From a virus, in the IMG/VR virus record IMGVR_UViG_3300026094_000030, positions 1 to 28,543 of that record: a DNA stretch of 28,543 nt. The stretch is one strand, 5' to 3'. Made by a program: the position numbers and the translations under genes. The notes under the pieces were generated by a model. It saw only the letters and a list, made by a program, of their open reading frames with translations, was not told where the DNA came from and made no database searches. This document shows, piece after piece, positions 7,528 to 16,190 of this stretch (positions are counted from its first letter, which is position 1; every line of letters starts with the position of its first letter).

Positions 7528-9144
7528 TCAAAAAAATGTACCGAAACTAGGGTCATCACTCGTGGTCCATACCTCGCCGTCAATGATCTCAGTGTTATGA
7601 TCGAGGCCGTCGTCCATCTCTCCGAACGGAACCATATCGTCCTCGATCATCTTCATTTGTTCCTCGTACAACATCTTTTTCACATCAACATCATACTGTT
7701 CGGCAAACATATTTGTCGTTGAGAACCAGCCAAAGAGAACTAAGTTCATGACCAGATCGTCGTGGTTACCGTTTGACGCCGCGAATGACGAGCCGTGTGC
7801 AACGAATGTCGACAACTCAATGATCGTAGCCGAGTCACGAACAATAAGTTGGTCCTGCTCGATTAGGTCCTTCATTGTTGACGTGCCGATTCGTTTGACC
7901 CTACGATCCATATAGACGCCAATCGCGTTTGCCTTTACCGCGGATTCGACAAACACGTTCTCGTATTCAAGCTCGTAATAGAGTCCGTTACACACGACCG
8001 CACCCTGGTCGTTATTCTCAATGACGACGTACGCCTCGTTATATGTTTTTGCATATTTGTAGATGACATCAGGAAACAATAGTGGTGAGATCAGATTGTC
8101 CTGGAATACAGCGACTTGCCGAAACGGTCTGGATGAAATGTCAATGATATTAAACGTCGAGTAGTCCTTTCCGCGACCCTTGGCCACATCGACAAACATC
8201 ATGTACTCTGAATCAGGATTCGGTCGCTCGTACACACGAACGTTGTCCTGCTGATATATCGGATTCTCTGTCTTTAACTTTAGTAGCTTATCGCCAGAGA
8301 TCAGCGTGTTGCCCGAACCCAGGAAGTCGTTTCCGTACTCCTGATTAAACTCTATCTCAGAGCTGTTGGCAATGGTCTCTCGTTTCCACTCCTCGTCACG
8401 ACCGGGTACGTCCCACCAGTCGATGCGAAAAGGCTTAAAGTTATTCGTACCCTGTACTGCGCCCTCCCAGAGTTTATGAAAGACGTTACCGACACCTTTT
8501 GCCGTTGAGGTAATGATGATCTTCGTGCTCTTACCCGACGAGATAACTGGATAAGTTGATGTATAGAACTCCGCATCGTTCTGAATGAGCGCGAACTCAT
8601 CGAGAAAGAGAAGGTTGACCGACATACCACGAATGGAAGACGAGGATGTCGACGCAGCAATGATTCGAGAGTTGTTTGAGAACTCGATTGATAACTTGTT
8701 CAGCGACTTGCATCCAGGCTGAAGAAAGAACGGCAAGTTCTCTAACGCCAGTGTGACACGTGCGAGCATTTCTTTGGCGGTTGCACCCTTGTTCGCAAGA
8801 ATAGCGATTGTTTTCTCAGGATGAAAGATCGCATACCAGAGAAGATACACCACCGATGATATCGACTTGCCGGACTGACGACAGGCAAGAACGATAGAAA
8901 ATCGATTCTCGTTAAAGTGTGAGAACATTTCTCGCTGGTAGGGATACAGATCAAAGGGAACGAGGCCGCCGTCGAGTGAGATGACCTTGATATAGTTCTC
9001 GGCAAAGTACACCGGATCCTTCAAGCACTTGGCGTACTCGTTGATCTCATCACGAGTCCACTCCTGCTCAACCCCATCACGCTTAACGTTTGCATTACCT
9101 AGGTACGATAGGTTGGAATGATTCTGAAGCCTCTGCTCAGACAT
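7528..9144 (-). CDS. 17: Terminase large subunit gp17 (packaging ATPase and nuclease)
   Basis: The product has 538 aa (T4 gp17: 610). The N-terminal ATPase domain shows Walker A ACRQSGKS (87-94), Walker B NLLFLDEFA (177-185, with Asp182-Glu183) and coupling motif ITSTAKG (211-217). The C-terminal RNaseH-like nuclease has acidic residues in the expected order: FVDVAKG (Asp319), VIENND (Glu376) and NGNHDDLV (Asp462/463). It powers DNA translocation into the prohead through gp20 and cuts concatemers. The start lies one base after the gp16 stop codon, indicating translational coupling. All catalytic motifs are intact. Confidence 0.98.
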   Translation of the reverse strand: MSEQRLQNHSNLSYLGNANVKRDGVEQEWTRDEINEYAKCLKDPVYFAENYIKVISLDGGLVPFDLYPYQREMFSHFNENRFSIVLACRQSGKSISSVVYLLWYAIFHPEKTIAILANKGATAKEMLARVTLALENLPFFLQPGCKSLNKLSIEFSNNSRIIAASTSSSSIRGMSVNLLFLDEFALIQNDAEFYTSTYPVISSGKSTKIIITSTAKGVGNVFHKLWEGAVQGTNNFKPFRIDWWDVPGRDEEWKRETIANSSEIEFNQEYGNDFLGSGNTLISGDKLLKLKTENPIYQQDNVRVYERPNPDSEYMMFVDVAKGRGKDYSTFNIIDISSRPFRQVAVFQDNLISPLLFPDVIYKYAKTYNEAYVVIENNDQGAVVCNGLYYELEYENVFVESAVKANAIGVYMDRRVKRIGTSTMKDLIEQDQLIVRDSATIIELSTFVAHGSSFAASNGNHDDLVMNLVLFGWFSTTNMFAEQYDVDVKKMLYEEQMKMIEDDMVPFGEMDDGLDHNTEIIDGEVWTTSDDPSFGTFF

Positions 9145-9145
9145 A

Positions 9146-9529
9146 CTAGTCCTCGCCGTCTTCGTCGTCGCTATCGTCGGTCGGTTGGTCTATAGTCGTT
9201 TTTTCATTGATTCGATCATGCAGCATACGCTGAAGCTCGGTAGTTGAACCGACGTACACATTATTTTGAGTCATTGAGTTCGGAAGCTGTTGAGGATTGT
9301 CGGTTAGACGCACTTCCTTCTTTTTCTTCTGCAGCTCCATGAGTCGATCCGCGATCTCGGCGTTCTGCTTTAGCATATTGGAGAGAACTTCGAACGCGCG
9401 TGGATGCTCGGATTCTCGAGCAAGATCAAGCATCAGATCGATCGCTTCATCACCCTTTTCGGTAAGATTGTAGTACCGAGCGCGAGCGTAGTCGTAGTCG
9501 TCTTGTACTTCATTCTCTTCGTTACTCAT
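9146..9529 (-). CDS. 16: Terminase small subunit gp16
   Basis: The 127-aa product from MSNEENEVQDDYDYARARYY (T4 gp16: 164 aa). It is helical, with a central segment (about residues 30-80) ending in MELQKKKKEV that resembles the oligomerisation helices of small terminases, and an acidic SDDEDGED tail. gp16 helps recognise DNA and stimulates the gp17 ATPase. I chose the start at 9529 because it forms an ATGA overlap with the gp15 stop codon. An in-frame ATG at 9544 would add five residues. It is followed one base later by gp17. Assignment rests on position and T4-like sequence. Confidence 0.9.
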   Translation of the reverse strand: MSNEENEVQDDYDYARARYYNLTEKGDEAIDLMLDLARESEHPRAFEVLSNMLKQNAEIADRLMELQKKKKEVRLTDNPQQLPNSMTQNNVYVGSTTELQRMLHDRINEKTTIDQPTDDSDDEDGED

Positions 9530-10524
9530 GATATTGTGTTCCATATCGAATTAAGATCGGTAATCGTAAAGCTGGCGCCGGACGTCGAACCGGTGACCGT
9601 CTCGCCAGTCTCAAACACATCATCCGGAACACCAACGAGTATAGAATCGGAATTTTCTTCGAGCAGTACGGCCGTTGCTCCTGATGTGGTTCCAGTTACT
9701 GACTCCGACTCCGCAAAAGGACCACCTGATAGACTGTCAAAGAAAAGCTCGAATCGTTCAGGTACTCGTGTATCAAACGAAACGTCGATCGTAAAGTTAT
9801 CGTTCTCGTTTGCATTCGTCGGTGTAATCGTTAAGTTCTGTGTCGAGAACGGTTCTCCGCTTGACGTCATATCAACATCAGAGACGTTAGTTCTCGTCTC
9901 TCGAATAATCTCACCAGAGGAATCCTCCAACGGACCGTAGTATTTAATACGCGTGTCAAACGAGAGTGTATAGATCAGCGATCTTCGAGAGTCGTAATCA
10001 CCCTCGTAGTCGTCGTTCAGATCGACACTTGTCAGAACGAACGGCATGTCTGACTTAAAGTTATTCTCAACCTCATTGACCGTAACAGAGTACTCAGGCT
10101 GAAAGAACGGTAAGATTTGCTCGAGTATCTGCAGTGCATCATCGGTATGCTTAGCCATGATGGAGAGCTGAAACGACAGACGATAGGTCGAGGGATAGAA
10201 CATCGTTTGTCTCGATGTCAACGATGTTCCAGGTATGTTCAGTTTTGTTCCGCGTGTCAGACGTGTTGACTCGTCGTACTCCAGACTCGTGATCTCAAAC
10301 GACATACGCGGCAGCTTAATTGCCAGACGCGGATCGTTTAGGTTCTCTTCCTGACGAATACGTGCAAGAAACTTTTGACGTGGGCCGTACGACAGAGGAA
10401 CCTTGATCTGTTGTAGTACATTACCCGAACCGTCGCGTTTAACGACCGTCAGATTGTTGAACAGTGTACCAAAGACGGCTACCGCACGTCGTGTGTGTTC
10501 GTTATAGAAATGATCGCCGAACAT
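9526..10524 (-). CDS. 15: Proximal tail sheath stabilizer and completion protein gp15
   Basis: The 332-aa product (T4 gp15: 272) begins MFGDHFYNEHTRRAVAVFGT and continues LPLSYGPRQ-like into KFLARIRQEENL, the recognised start of gp15. In T4, gp15 caps the last sheath and tube rings and joins the tail to the neck. Residues 1-210 align by eye with the family. The C-terminal part after about residue 265 has two copies of a beta-type repeat (ESVTGTTSGATAV and ETVTGSTSGASFT) not expected in T4 gp15, which explains the extra length. The start overlaps the gp14 stop codon by one base (TAATG) and its own stop overlaps gp16 (ATGA). Confidence 0.93.
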   Translation of the reverse strand: MFGDHFYNEHTRRAVAVFGTLFNNLTVVKRDGSGNVLQQIKVPLSYGPRQKFLARIRQEENLNDPRLAIKLPRMSFEITSLEYDESTRLTRGTKLNIPGTSLTSRQTMFYPSTYRLSFQLSIMAKHTDDALQILEQILPFFQPEYSVTVNEVENNFKSDMPFVLTSVDLNDDYEGDYDSRRSLIYTLSFDTRIKYYGPLEDSSGEIIRETRTNVSDVDMTSSGEPFSTQNLTITPTNANENDNFTIDVSFDTRVPERFELFFDSLSGGPFAESESVTGTTSGATAVLLEENSDSILVGVPDDVFETGETVTGSTSGASFTITDLNSIWNTIS

Positions 10525-11489
10525 TATGGAAGATTCCCTGGTTCACCGAACGGATTTGTGACTGAGAAATCAATGATCTGATCCCCGTCGATTTCGAACT
10601 GTGTATTGTCTGCAAACTCGTCAGTTTCATCGGGTATATACTTATCACCGATGTCGGCAAGGCTGTACTCCTTCAGAACGGACCAACCGGTATCGGAGTC
10701 ATCATCCAGAAGGAACAAATTACCAAAGTCCGGACCAAATGATCGCAGCTCACCGTCTGTCGATTCGACACCGACAAGTGTCAGATCACCCTCACGATCT
10801 TGTCCGGAGTCTGCCTCCTGAGTCGTAACAAAATCTGCAACTTCCGCTATGACTTCGATCGATTCAGAATCAGAATCTTCGGCACTGATCGTCTGGTATA
10901 CTTGCGTTCCTGGCGCGAATCCGGTGGATCCTCCACTAATTGAGAGTACGGTTTTAGACGCGTGTTCGCGCTCGAACTGATCGACGTTTTCATAACCCGT
11001 GTCAATCTTTTCTGAACTGTACTCGTACAGCTCACACCGCAGCTCATAGATCGGAAGATCGCTCAGCCGATAGAATGGCTTTTCATGTTCGACAAACCTA
11101 ATCTCGAACAATGAGTTTGCAAGAGGAAGATATACTAGGTCGCCTTCGCGTGGTCTTTCTTCTGTCAGATTGTTAACATCGATATCAACGAGTTGCCTAA
11201 ACCTGCGCTTAGCTACTATAAAGGTAGCCTGGTCTCGGATCTCTAGGCCAAACTTAGAGAGAAGAGTGCCTTCGCCCTCAAACCCTTCGGTGTTGGCAAT
11301 ATACATCTCAACGACGTATGCATCAGTGAATCGTGAGTATTCTTCATTAAGAATCTCATCGGTACTTACTTCAGCACGAGGAATGTACACAACATCTTGG
11401 CCGTACATACGAAGACCCTCTATAATAAGATCCTCGTATAGAAACTGCTCAGTACGAACAGACGGAGAAAAGAATACATTCGTTGGCAT
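10524..11489 (-). CDS. 14: Neck protein gp14
   Basis: The 321-aa product (T4 gp14: 256) begins MPTNVFFSPSVRTEQFLYED, followed by LIIEGLRMYGQDVVYIPR, a clear gp14 signature. gp14 and gp13 form the neck rings between portal and tail. The first 185 residues are family-like. The C-terminal third is acidic and low-complexity (for example LLDDDSDTG and DETDEFADN), probably a surface-exposed extension. It starts ten bases after the gp13 stop codon and overlaps the gp15 start by one base, so the neck genes form one translational unit. No frameshift or missing region is visible. Confidence 0.94.
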   Translation of the reverse strand: MPTNVFFSPSVRTEQFLYEDLIIEGLRMYGQDVVYIPRAEVSTDEILNEEYSRFTDAYVVEMYIANTEGFEGEGTLLSKFGLEIRDQATFIVAKRRFRQLVDIDVNNLTEERPREGDLVYLPLANSLFEIRFVEHEKPFYRLSDLPIYELRCELYEYSSEKIDTGYENVDQFEREHASKTVLSISGGSTGFAPGTQVYQTISAEDSDSESIEVIAEVADFVTTQEADSGQDREGDLTLVGVESTDGELRSFGPDFGNLFLLDDDSDTGWSVLKEYSLADIGDKYIPDETDEFADNTQFEIDGDQIIDFSVTNPFGEPGNLP

Positions 11490-11499
11490 TGGTGTTGAC

Positions 11500-12243
11500 C
11501 TAGCCTACGTGGAAGTCGATGGGATACTCATACTTGAGTTGCATCTCTTCCTCGATCTGACGAATTTCTTCCATTGCTTCATCGAACATCTGCTGACCGT
11601 TCAGTGTCACACCACCCGGCAGTTCCATACCTTCAAACTTTTTAAGATTAACACCCCACTGCCGTTTAAGAAGAGCTGTAAGATACCGCTTAAGAAACAT
11701 ATCGTTATAGACGTTAGTGCTTTCTTCTGGATCAACGATACGATACGCCTCAACGATAAGGTACTCGCCGACATTAATGTAGCGATCAAAATCAACGTTC
11801 AGATACAGACGATTCTGATGACGCGAAAACTCAACCTGCGGAGTACCGTTGATCATCATGTCGACAGTATTGATGTACTTTTGAACGTGTACGTAGTTAG
11901 CAAGATTACCCGAGAATCCGAGGTTATACATGTCGTTTAGCGCCATCTGATAACGCGCATCGAACATATTAACCGAGGAGTTCTCGTATGTGAACGGCAG
12001 GATTCGAATGACCGAGATCACTTCTTCGGGAATCGTAATGAACTCGTTGTCGACGTCGTCCTGAGTTAACTCGTGCTTGAACCAATCTCGATATATTGCA
12101 TCGTAATGATACTCGCGATAAAACTGGATAGCCTCGTCGACCCGGTCCTCGATTTGATCCTCATCGACGTTAATCTCAAGTACTGGAGCGCCAAGGTTGC
12201 GAAGGCAGTAGTTTATCAGAGTCTGTCTTGAATTGGGTATCAT
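11500..12243 (-). CDS. 13: Neck protein gp13
   Basis: The 247-aa product (T4 gp13: 309) carries the recognisable opening MIPNSRQTLINYCLRNLGAP then VLEINVDEDQIEDRVDEAIQ and FYREYHYDAIYRDWFKHELT. gp13 caps the portal with gp14 after packaging and provides the tail docking site. It is the first of the uninterrupted run gp13-gp20 and has its own late promoter about 37 bases upstream. It is the first structural gene after the AT-rich accessory island, which ends at the carbamoyltransferase gene. The ribosome site is weak (TGAGAT). Confidence 0.95.
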   Translation of the reverse strand: MIPNSRQTLINYCLRNLGAPVLEINVDEDQIEDRVDEAIQFYREYHYDAIYRDWFKHELTQDDVDNEFITIPEEVISVIRILPFTYENSSVNMFDARYQMALNDMYNLGFSGNLANYVHVQKYINTVDMMINGTPQVEFSRHQNRLYLNVDFDRYINVGEYLIVEAYRIVDPEESTNVYNDMFLKRYLTALLKRQWGVNLKKFEGMELPGGVTLNGQQMFDEAMEEIRQIEEEMQLKYEYPIDFHVG

Positions 12244-12279
12244 ATCTCAGTAGTACCGTTATTCTGTATTCGATACTAC

Positions 12280-12287
12280 TATTTATA
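12280..12287 (-). promoter_or_regulatory. T4-type late promoter before gp13
   Basis: Exact TATAAATA on the minus strand in the 59-base gap between the carbamoyltransferase and gp13. It would restart late transcription for the neck, tail and packaging genes independent of the island. Confidence 0.78.
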
Positions 12288-12302
12288 CATCATAAAATAT
12301 TC

Positions 12303-13940
12303 CTATTTTATCAAACAACCGGGTTCTTCATTGTATACTGTACCAATCTCTGGAAAATATAGAAAGTCTAAAGAGGAATTCTCTAAAACAAAAAAAGCAT
12401 CTTTAGGAGTCTCACAAAGAGGATCTCCCGCCAAATTCATACTAGTATTAAGAAGAATGCCATGGCCTGATAACTTTTTGAATTGTTTAAGAAGCTTATA
12501 TATGTGTCCATCTTTTTTTGTGACTGTTTGTATACGACAAGTATTGTCGACATGAGTAACTCCTGGTATTAAGTTACTAATCACCGGAAATGCAACTGTC
12601 ATAAAAGGACTTGAAGTCATACATGATGTGTCAAAGTATAAGTGTGCGTCTTCTTGTAAGACAACCGCGGCAAATGGTCTATACCACTCTCGATTTTTAA
12701 TTTCATTGACAATATTTTTTGCATTAGGATTCAATGCATTAAAAAGAATTGACCGATTTCCTAATGCACGTTGTCCAGCTTCTGCTTTACCTTGATATAT
12801 TCCAATGGAGTGATTTGAGTACAATAGTTCTGCAACATTTTTTGTATTTATTTTTATACCTTCATCTTTTGCAATACTGTAGTTAATACCATGAAATGAT
12901 GTTGTTTTGTTATGGGATAATTTTGGATGATACCACTTACGTAATCTATTATAAAGATCCATAGCTGCACCTATAGAGTTTCCGCTATCACCACACAAAG
13001 GTTCAAAGTAAAAGTTAATATTAGGGAATCTCTTAAGTAGATAATGGTTAGCAACAACATTCATTGCATATCCACCACTTAAACAAACATTATTAGTTGG
13101 TACAGTTTCTATATACTCTTCTATAAGATCTCCAACAGCCTCTTGAGTTTGATGCTGTACTGCATAACAAAAATTAGCGTATTTTTTATAATTTGTCTCA
13201 GTAATTTCCTTTGCGGGATTGAGCAAAAAATCTATAATATCAGCTCTACAAAAAAAACCATTGTTTAGAGTATTTGTTTCTTTATACATTCCATTAAATT
13301 GTTGATCGTACTCGCCGTAAGATGAAAGACCCATCGGCTTACCACAATCCAATTCAGTATTGCCAGTCACAATCGCAGCCAATTCGTATACCTGGCCTAT
13401 TCCTATCTTATTCTTAAAATCATACTTAGAAAGATTTATTGACTGATCAACTTCGGTTGGTGATTCATTCAAATAACCTCTATAATTTAGATTTCGAGTA
13501 AGATTTTTGTAAAGAAGTTCTTGTTTATTTTTGCTAAAAAAGTAAATAGATTCTGCTTCTACGAGTGTTTTAGCAGGATCTTCTTCTGATAACTTAACTG
13601 CGGAACCCATCCCATCAATAGAAAGCACTAAGGCGTTGTGAAATGCACTATTATAATACGCAAGTGATGCGTGACAAATATGATGTTTGTTATAATAATT
13701 ATAAATTGGAGGAAAATTGTTTAAAGAAAACTGATCACATATTAAAGAATATACATTTAAGTTAGCCGCAATCGCGTCTATCCTATAACGATTAATTATA
13801 TTTGTTAAAATATCTATATGTATGTTTTTATCGTGCTTAATACCGGTTAATCGTTCTGTTAAAAAGTATTTTACAATACGCCCATTCTTAATCAGACATA
13901 TTGAAGAATCGTGACCGGCATGTATACCTAGTATATTCAT
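12303..13940 (-). CDS. Carbamoyltransferase (NodU/CmcH/TobZ-type)
   Basis: The 545-aa product from MNILGIHAGHDSSICLI has the two-domain layout of O-carbamoyltransferases. The N-terminal Kae1-like domain shows GIHAGHDSS (5-13), the metal-binding-type KHHICHAS motif near residue 85 and SIDGMGSA. The C-terminal YrdC-like domain shows the signature EAGQRALGNRSILFNALNP and NTSMNLAGDPLCETP. Known relatives move a carbamoyl group from carbamoyl phosphate, using ATP, to a hydroxyl of a sugar or antibiotic, and in some phages probably to modified bases. The ATG at 13940 forms an ATGA overlap with the epimerase stop codon. A TTG at 13952 is possible but less likely. It is strongly AT-rich compared with gp13. 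The acceptor is unknown, probably a sugar made by the neighbours. Confidence 0.92.
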   Translation of the reverse strand: MNILGIHAGHDSSICLIKNGRIVKYFLTERLTGIKHDKNIHIDILTNIINRYRIDAIAANLNVYSLICDQFSLNNFPPIYNYYNKHHICHASLAYYNSAFHNALVLSIDGMGSAVKLSEEDPAKTLVEAESIYFFSKNKQELLYKNLTRNLNYRGYLNESPTEVDQSINLSKYDFKNKIGIGQVYELAAIVTGNTELDCGKPMGLSSYGEYDQQFNGMYKETNTLNNGFFCRADIIDFLLNPAKEITETNYKKYANFCYAVQHQTQEAVGDLIEEYIETVPTNNVCLSGGYAMNVVANHYLLKRFPNINFYFEPLCGDSGNSIGAAMDLYNRLRKWYHPKLSHNKTTSFHGINYSIAKDEGIKINTKNVAELLYSNHSIGIYQGKAEAGQRALGNRSILFNALNPNAKNIVNEIKNREWYRPFAAVVLQEDAHLYFDTSCMTSSPFMTVAFPVISNLIPGVTHVDNTCRIQTVTKKDGHIYKLLKQFKKLSGHGILLNTSMNLAGDPLCETPKDAFFVLENSSLDFLYFPEIGTVYNEEPGCLIK

Positions 13941-14914
13941 AAAGTTAAACAATGATTATTTGTGTAATACTGACTAAAAGTATTGGTTCTTGAAAAATCT
14001 ATAAGTTCTTCAATACCGTACAATAAATCATATGATGTTTCAAAATCTAGTACTTGCTTTGCCTTTTCAAAACTTACTTTATAATTTCGAGGATCTGTGT
14101 TTTTTGCGTTATGTACAATTTTAAGATTATAATTACAATCGTAGATATTATTCAGTATGTCTCTTTTAGTATAGTTATTTATGTTTGAGCCGCCATTAAA
14201 CACTTCAAAGTAAGTATCTTTTTTAGAAGCGGTCAGCACTTTATCAATAAGAATGCCAAAGTCATTTACGTGGCAGTAAGGTCTCCATGTATTTTCATCA
14301 TATACAGATATCTCTTGATTGTAAACTGTCTTATAAACGAACTCATTTATTAATAAGTCTAACCTAGTTCTAGCGCTTACCCCAAATGCAGTAGCAAACC
14401 TAAGAATGGTGCCGGTGTAGTCTACAATGTTCTTTTTAGACAACATTAGTTTTTCAGCAGCTACCTTGGCTTTTGCATACTCTCCCAGAGGATTAAGATC
14501 AAATTCTTCGGTTGCATACTTATCAGAATCAACTATACCATAGTTTGAGCACGTTGAAATAAATATTACATTTTCAAGCCCATAACCATCTAATGAATTA
14601 ATAATTGCTTGTACGCCATCATAGTTGGTTTGTTCCGCCAACTTAGGATTTTTTTGTATGACTTGATTTCCGACAAGACCTCCAAGGATAATAACGTCAG
14701 TAATGTCATCTATGTTATTTAAAACATTATCTGTTACATTCATGTCTACAGCAACGGTTTCGATACTAAGATGAGATATTAATTCTTGATGACCATAAAT
14801 AAAGTTGTCTAAGATACGAACACCATATCCTAAAGACTTGAGTGTTGCTGCTATAGCGGAACCAACATATCCTCCGCCACCTATCAGGAGTACTTTCCTA
14901 TCGCGTGTTGCCAT
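13937..14914 (-). CDS. NAD-dependent nucleotide-sugar epimerase/dehydratase (extended SDR)
   Basis: The 325-aa product has the NAD-binding glycine motif GGGGYVGS (12-19) after the strand KVLLI. It has the SDR active site with ISTCSNYG (119-126) and YAKAK (Tyr146, Lys150), and a substrate segment TILRFATAFG. This is the extended SDR type that includes UDP-glucose 4-epimerase and dTDP-glucose 4,6-dehydratase. The exact substrate cannot be read. The length is normal. The start overlaps the upstream dehydrogenase by 17 bases and the stop overlaps the carbamoyltransferase start, so the three genes are translationally coupled and should act on one sugar pathway. Confidence 0.9.
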   Translation of the reverse strand: MATRDRKVLLIGGGGYVGSAIAATLKSLGYGVRILDNFIYGHQELISHLSIETVAVDMNVTDNVLNNIDDITDVIILGGLVGNQVIQKNPKLAEQTNYDGVQAIINSLDGYGLENVIFISTCSNYGIVDSDKYATEEFDLNPLGEYAKAKVAAEKLMLSKKNIVDYTGTILRFATAFGVSARTRLDLLINEFVYKTVYNQEISVYDENTWRPYCHVNDFGILIDKVLTASKKDTYFEVFNGGSNINNYTKRDILNNIYDCNYNLKIVHNAKNTDPRNYKVSFEKAKQVLDFETSYDLLYGIEELIDFSRTNTFSQYYTNNHCLTL

Positions 14915-16124
14915 AATGAATTACTTTACTAGCTGAGCTCTGAATCTTGCGCCAAGGGTCGACTATTACACTATTAGCGGGGATGGTACAATAAATCTCG
15001 TCTTTGTGATTTTGCATTCCTGTTGTATAATTATATGTTACTTCAGCAGAGTGAGCCATGAGGAATACACCAGGTTCAGTCGGTTGATAATCGTCTCCAG
15101 TATAAGGATCAATGTATATCGGACTATGACCTAACTCATTACAAAAGTGGCTGATCAAAAGACTATAACTTCCATCTAGGTAGGGTACCTTTGGCTTATA
15201 TGCCTTACCGTGAATATAAATCTGAAAGTCGTTTTCCTCAGCGTGTTTTACCAGTTCTTTTGCAAGATTCTTTGCCTGGACCTCTCGAGAATTCATAATA
15301 GAATCAAATAAGTCATAACCAAGATCAAGTTCTTGAGCAAGATAACGAAGAGCAATATTGTCTCGTGGATGGCAGGCTCCACCATCACCCATACCAGCGG
15401 TCATGTATTGATGGCCCGTAATTCGAAGATTTGATTTTGATAATGCACCGGTCACCACATCGACGTCAATATGACCTAGACCATTTGCAACGTCCTGCAT
15501 CATATTTACCAGAGAAATCTTTGTTGAGATCCAAGTATTGTAAAAGATCTTAATGCACTCACACTCGTCCCATGTGCCAACCTCAAAACGTGGTTCGTTA
15601 TGAATCACTGTCTCATATAGATCAATAAGTTCCTTCGCATCGCCAGTAAGACTACCGTCCTCGGTTCCGATCATAATCATTTCGGGGTTTACCATATCCC
15701 ACGCAACAGATCCCATTGCAATAAGATATGGATTATACGCGAACCGAGTGTTATTGATCAGCGGAACGAACTCTCGTCGTGTGGTACCTGGCAATACTGT
15801 GGAGATCAGAACCAAGAGTTGATTCTTATTCATATACCGATCAGCTTTAGTGATGGTGTCCTTGACTATTGAGTAATCAAAGTCCTTGGGTTCAAGGTTT
15901 GTGATCGGGACCGAACCATCATATCTTTCATCATGAGGTGTGGGTACTGCAATGAATACAACATCACAGTCCTTTACACATTCTTGAATAGAGGACTTTA
16001 CGTTAACTATATCAGAACTGACATCTGTAATATCATACCCATTTACAGTATGACCAGCTCGACCAAACTCTTCTGCACAAGGAAGCCCAAGCTTTCCTAA
16101 TCCAATAAAGCCAATTGTACTCAT
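14898..16124 (-). CDS. UDP-glucose/GDP-mannose 6-dehydrogenase family protein
   Basis: The 408-aa product begins STIGFIGLGKLGLPCAEEFG, a Rossmann NAD site. It has the VFIAVPTPHDE strand (56-66), STVLPGTT (108-115), the conserved Lys192 in ECIKIFYNTW, and the catalytic-Cys loop GMGDGGACHPRDN (Cys251). GKAYKP (306-311) marks the UDP-binding C-terminal domain. These enzymes oxidise C6 of a nucleotide sugar twice, usually making UDP-glucuronate. The length is typical. Immediately upstream is a clean sigma70-like promoter, making this the first gene of a three-gene sugar operon with the epimerase and carbamoyltransferase. All key residues are present, so it is probably active. Confidence 0.93.
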   Translation of the reverse strand: MSTIGFIGLGKLGLPCAEEFGRAGHTVNGYDITDVSSDIVNVKSSIQECVKDCDVVFIAVPTPHDERYDGSVPITNLEPKDFDYSIVKDTITKADRYMNKNQLLVLISTVLPGTTRREFVPLINNTRFAYNPYLIAMGSVAWDMVNPEMIMIGTEDGSLTGDAKELIDLYETVIHNEPRFEVGTWDECECIKIFYNTWISTKISLVNMMQDVANGLGHIDVDVVTGALSKSNLRITGHQYMTAGMGDGGACHPRDNIALRYLAQELDLGYDLFDSIMNSREVQAKNLAKELVKHAEENDFQIYIHGKAYKPKVPYLDGSYSLLISHFCNELGHSPIYIDPYTGDDYQPTEPGVFLMAHSAEVTYNYTTGMQNHKDEIYCTIPANSVIVDPWRKIQSSASKVIHYGNTR

Positions 16125-16160
16125 AGCGAATTCCTACTTATTAACAAACTGACAATATAT

Positions 16161-16190
16161 ATTATACCACAATTTGACTTATATTGTAAA
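16161..16190 (-). promoter_or_regulatory. Sigma70-like promoter before the sugar dehydrogenase operon
   Basis: On the minus strand TTTACA (16190-16185), an 18-base spacer and a perfect TATAAT (16166-16161). It begins one base after the amidinotransferase stop codon, and the ATG at 16124 is 36 bases beyond the -10 box. It resembles the host-type early promoters of T4-like phages, not the TATAAATA late type. Confidence 0.7.

Noticed and set aside
11170-11940. Long plus-strand open frame of 256 codons opposite gp13-gp14
   Set aside because: It runs antisense across two clear structural genes and the product shows no family pattern. All genuine genes here are on the minus strand.
12249-12280. 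Inverted repeat AGTAGTA/TACTACT before gp13 as a translation-control hairpin
   Set aside because: The late promoter would start transcription inside the left arm, so the RNA could not form the stem. The 18-base loop is also large.
13950-13952. TTG start for the carbamoyltransferase
   Set aside because: The ATG at 13940 forms an ATGA overlap with the previous stop codon and gives the typical MNILGIHAGHD opening.
14160-14180. Near-match to the late promoter (TATTTATG on plus) inside the epimerase gene
   Set aside because: One mismatch and it lies in the middle of a coding region with no gene start close by.
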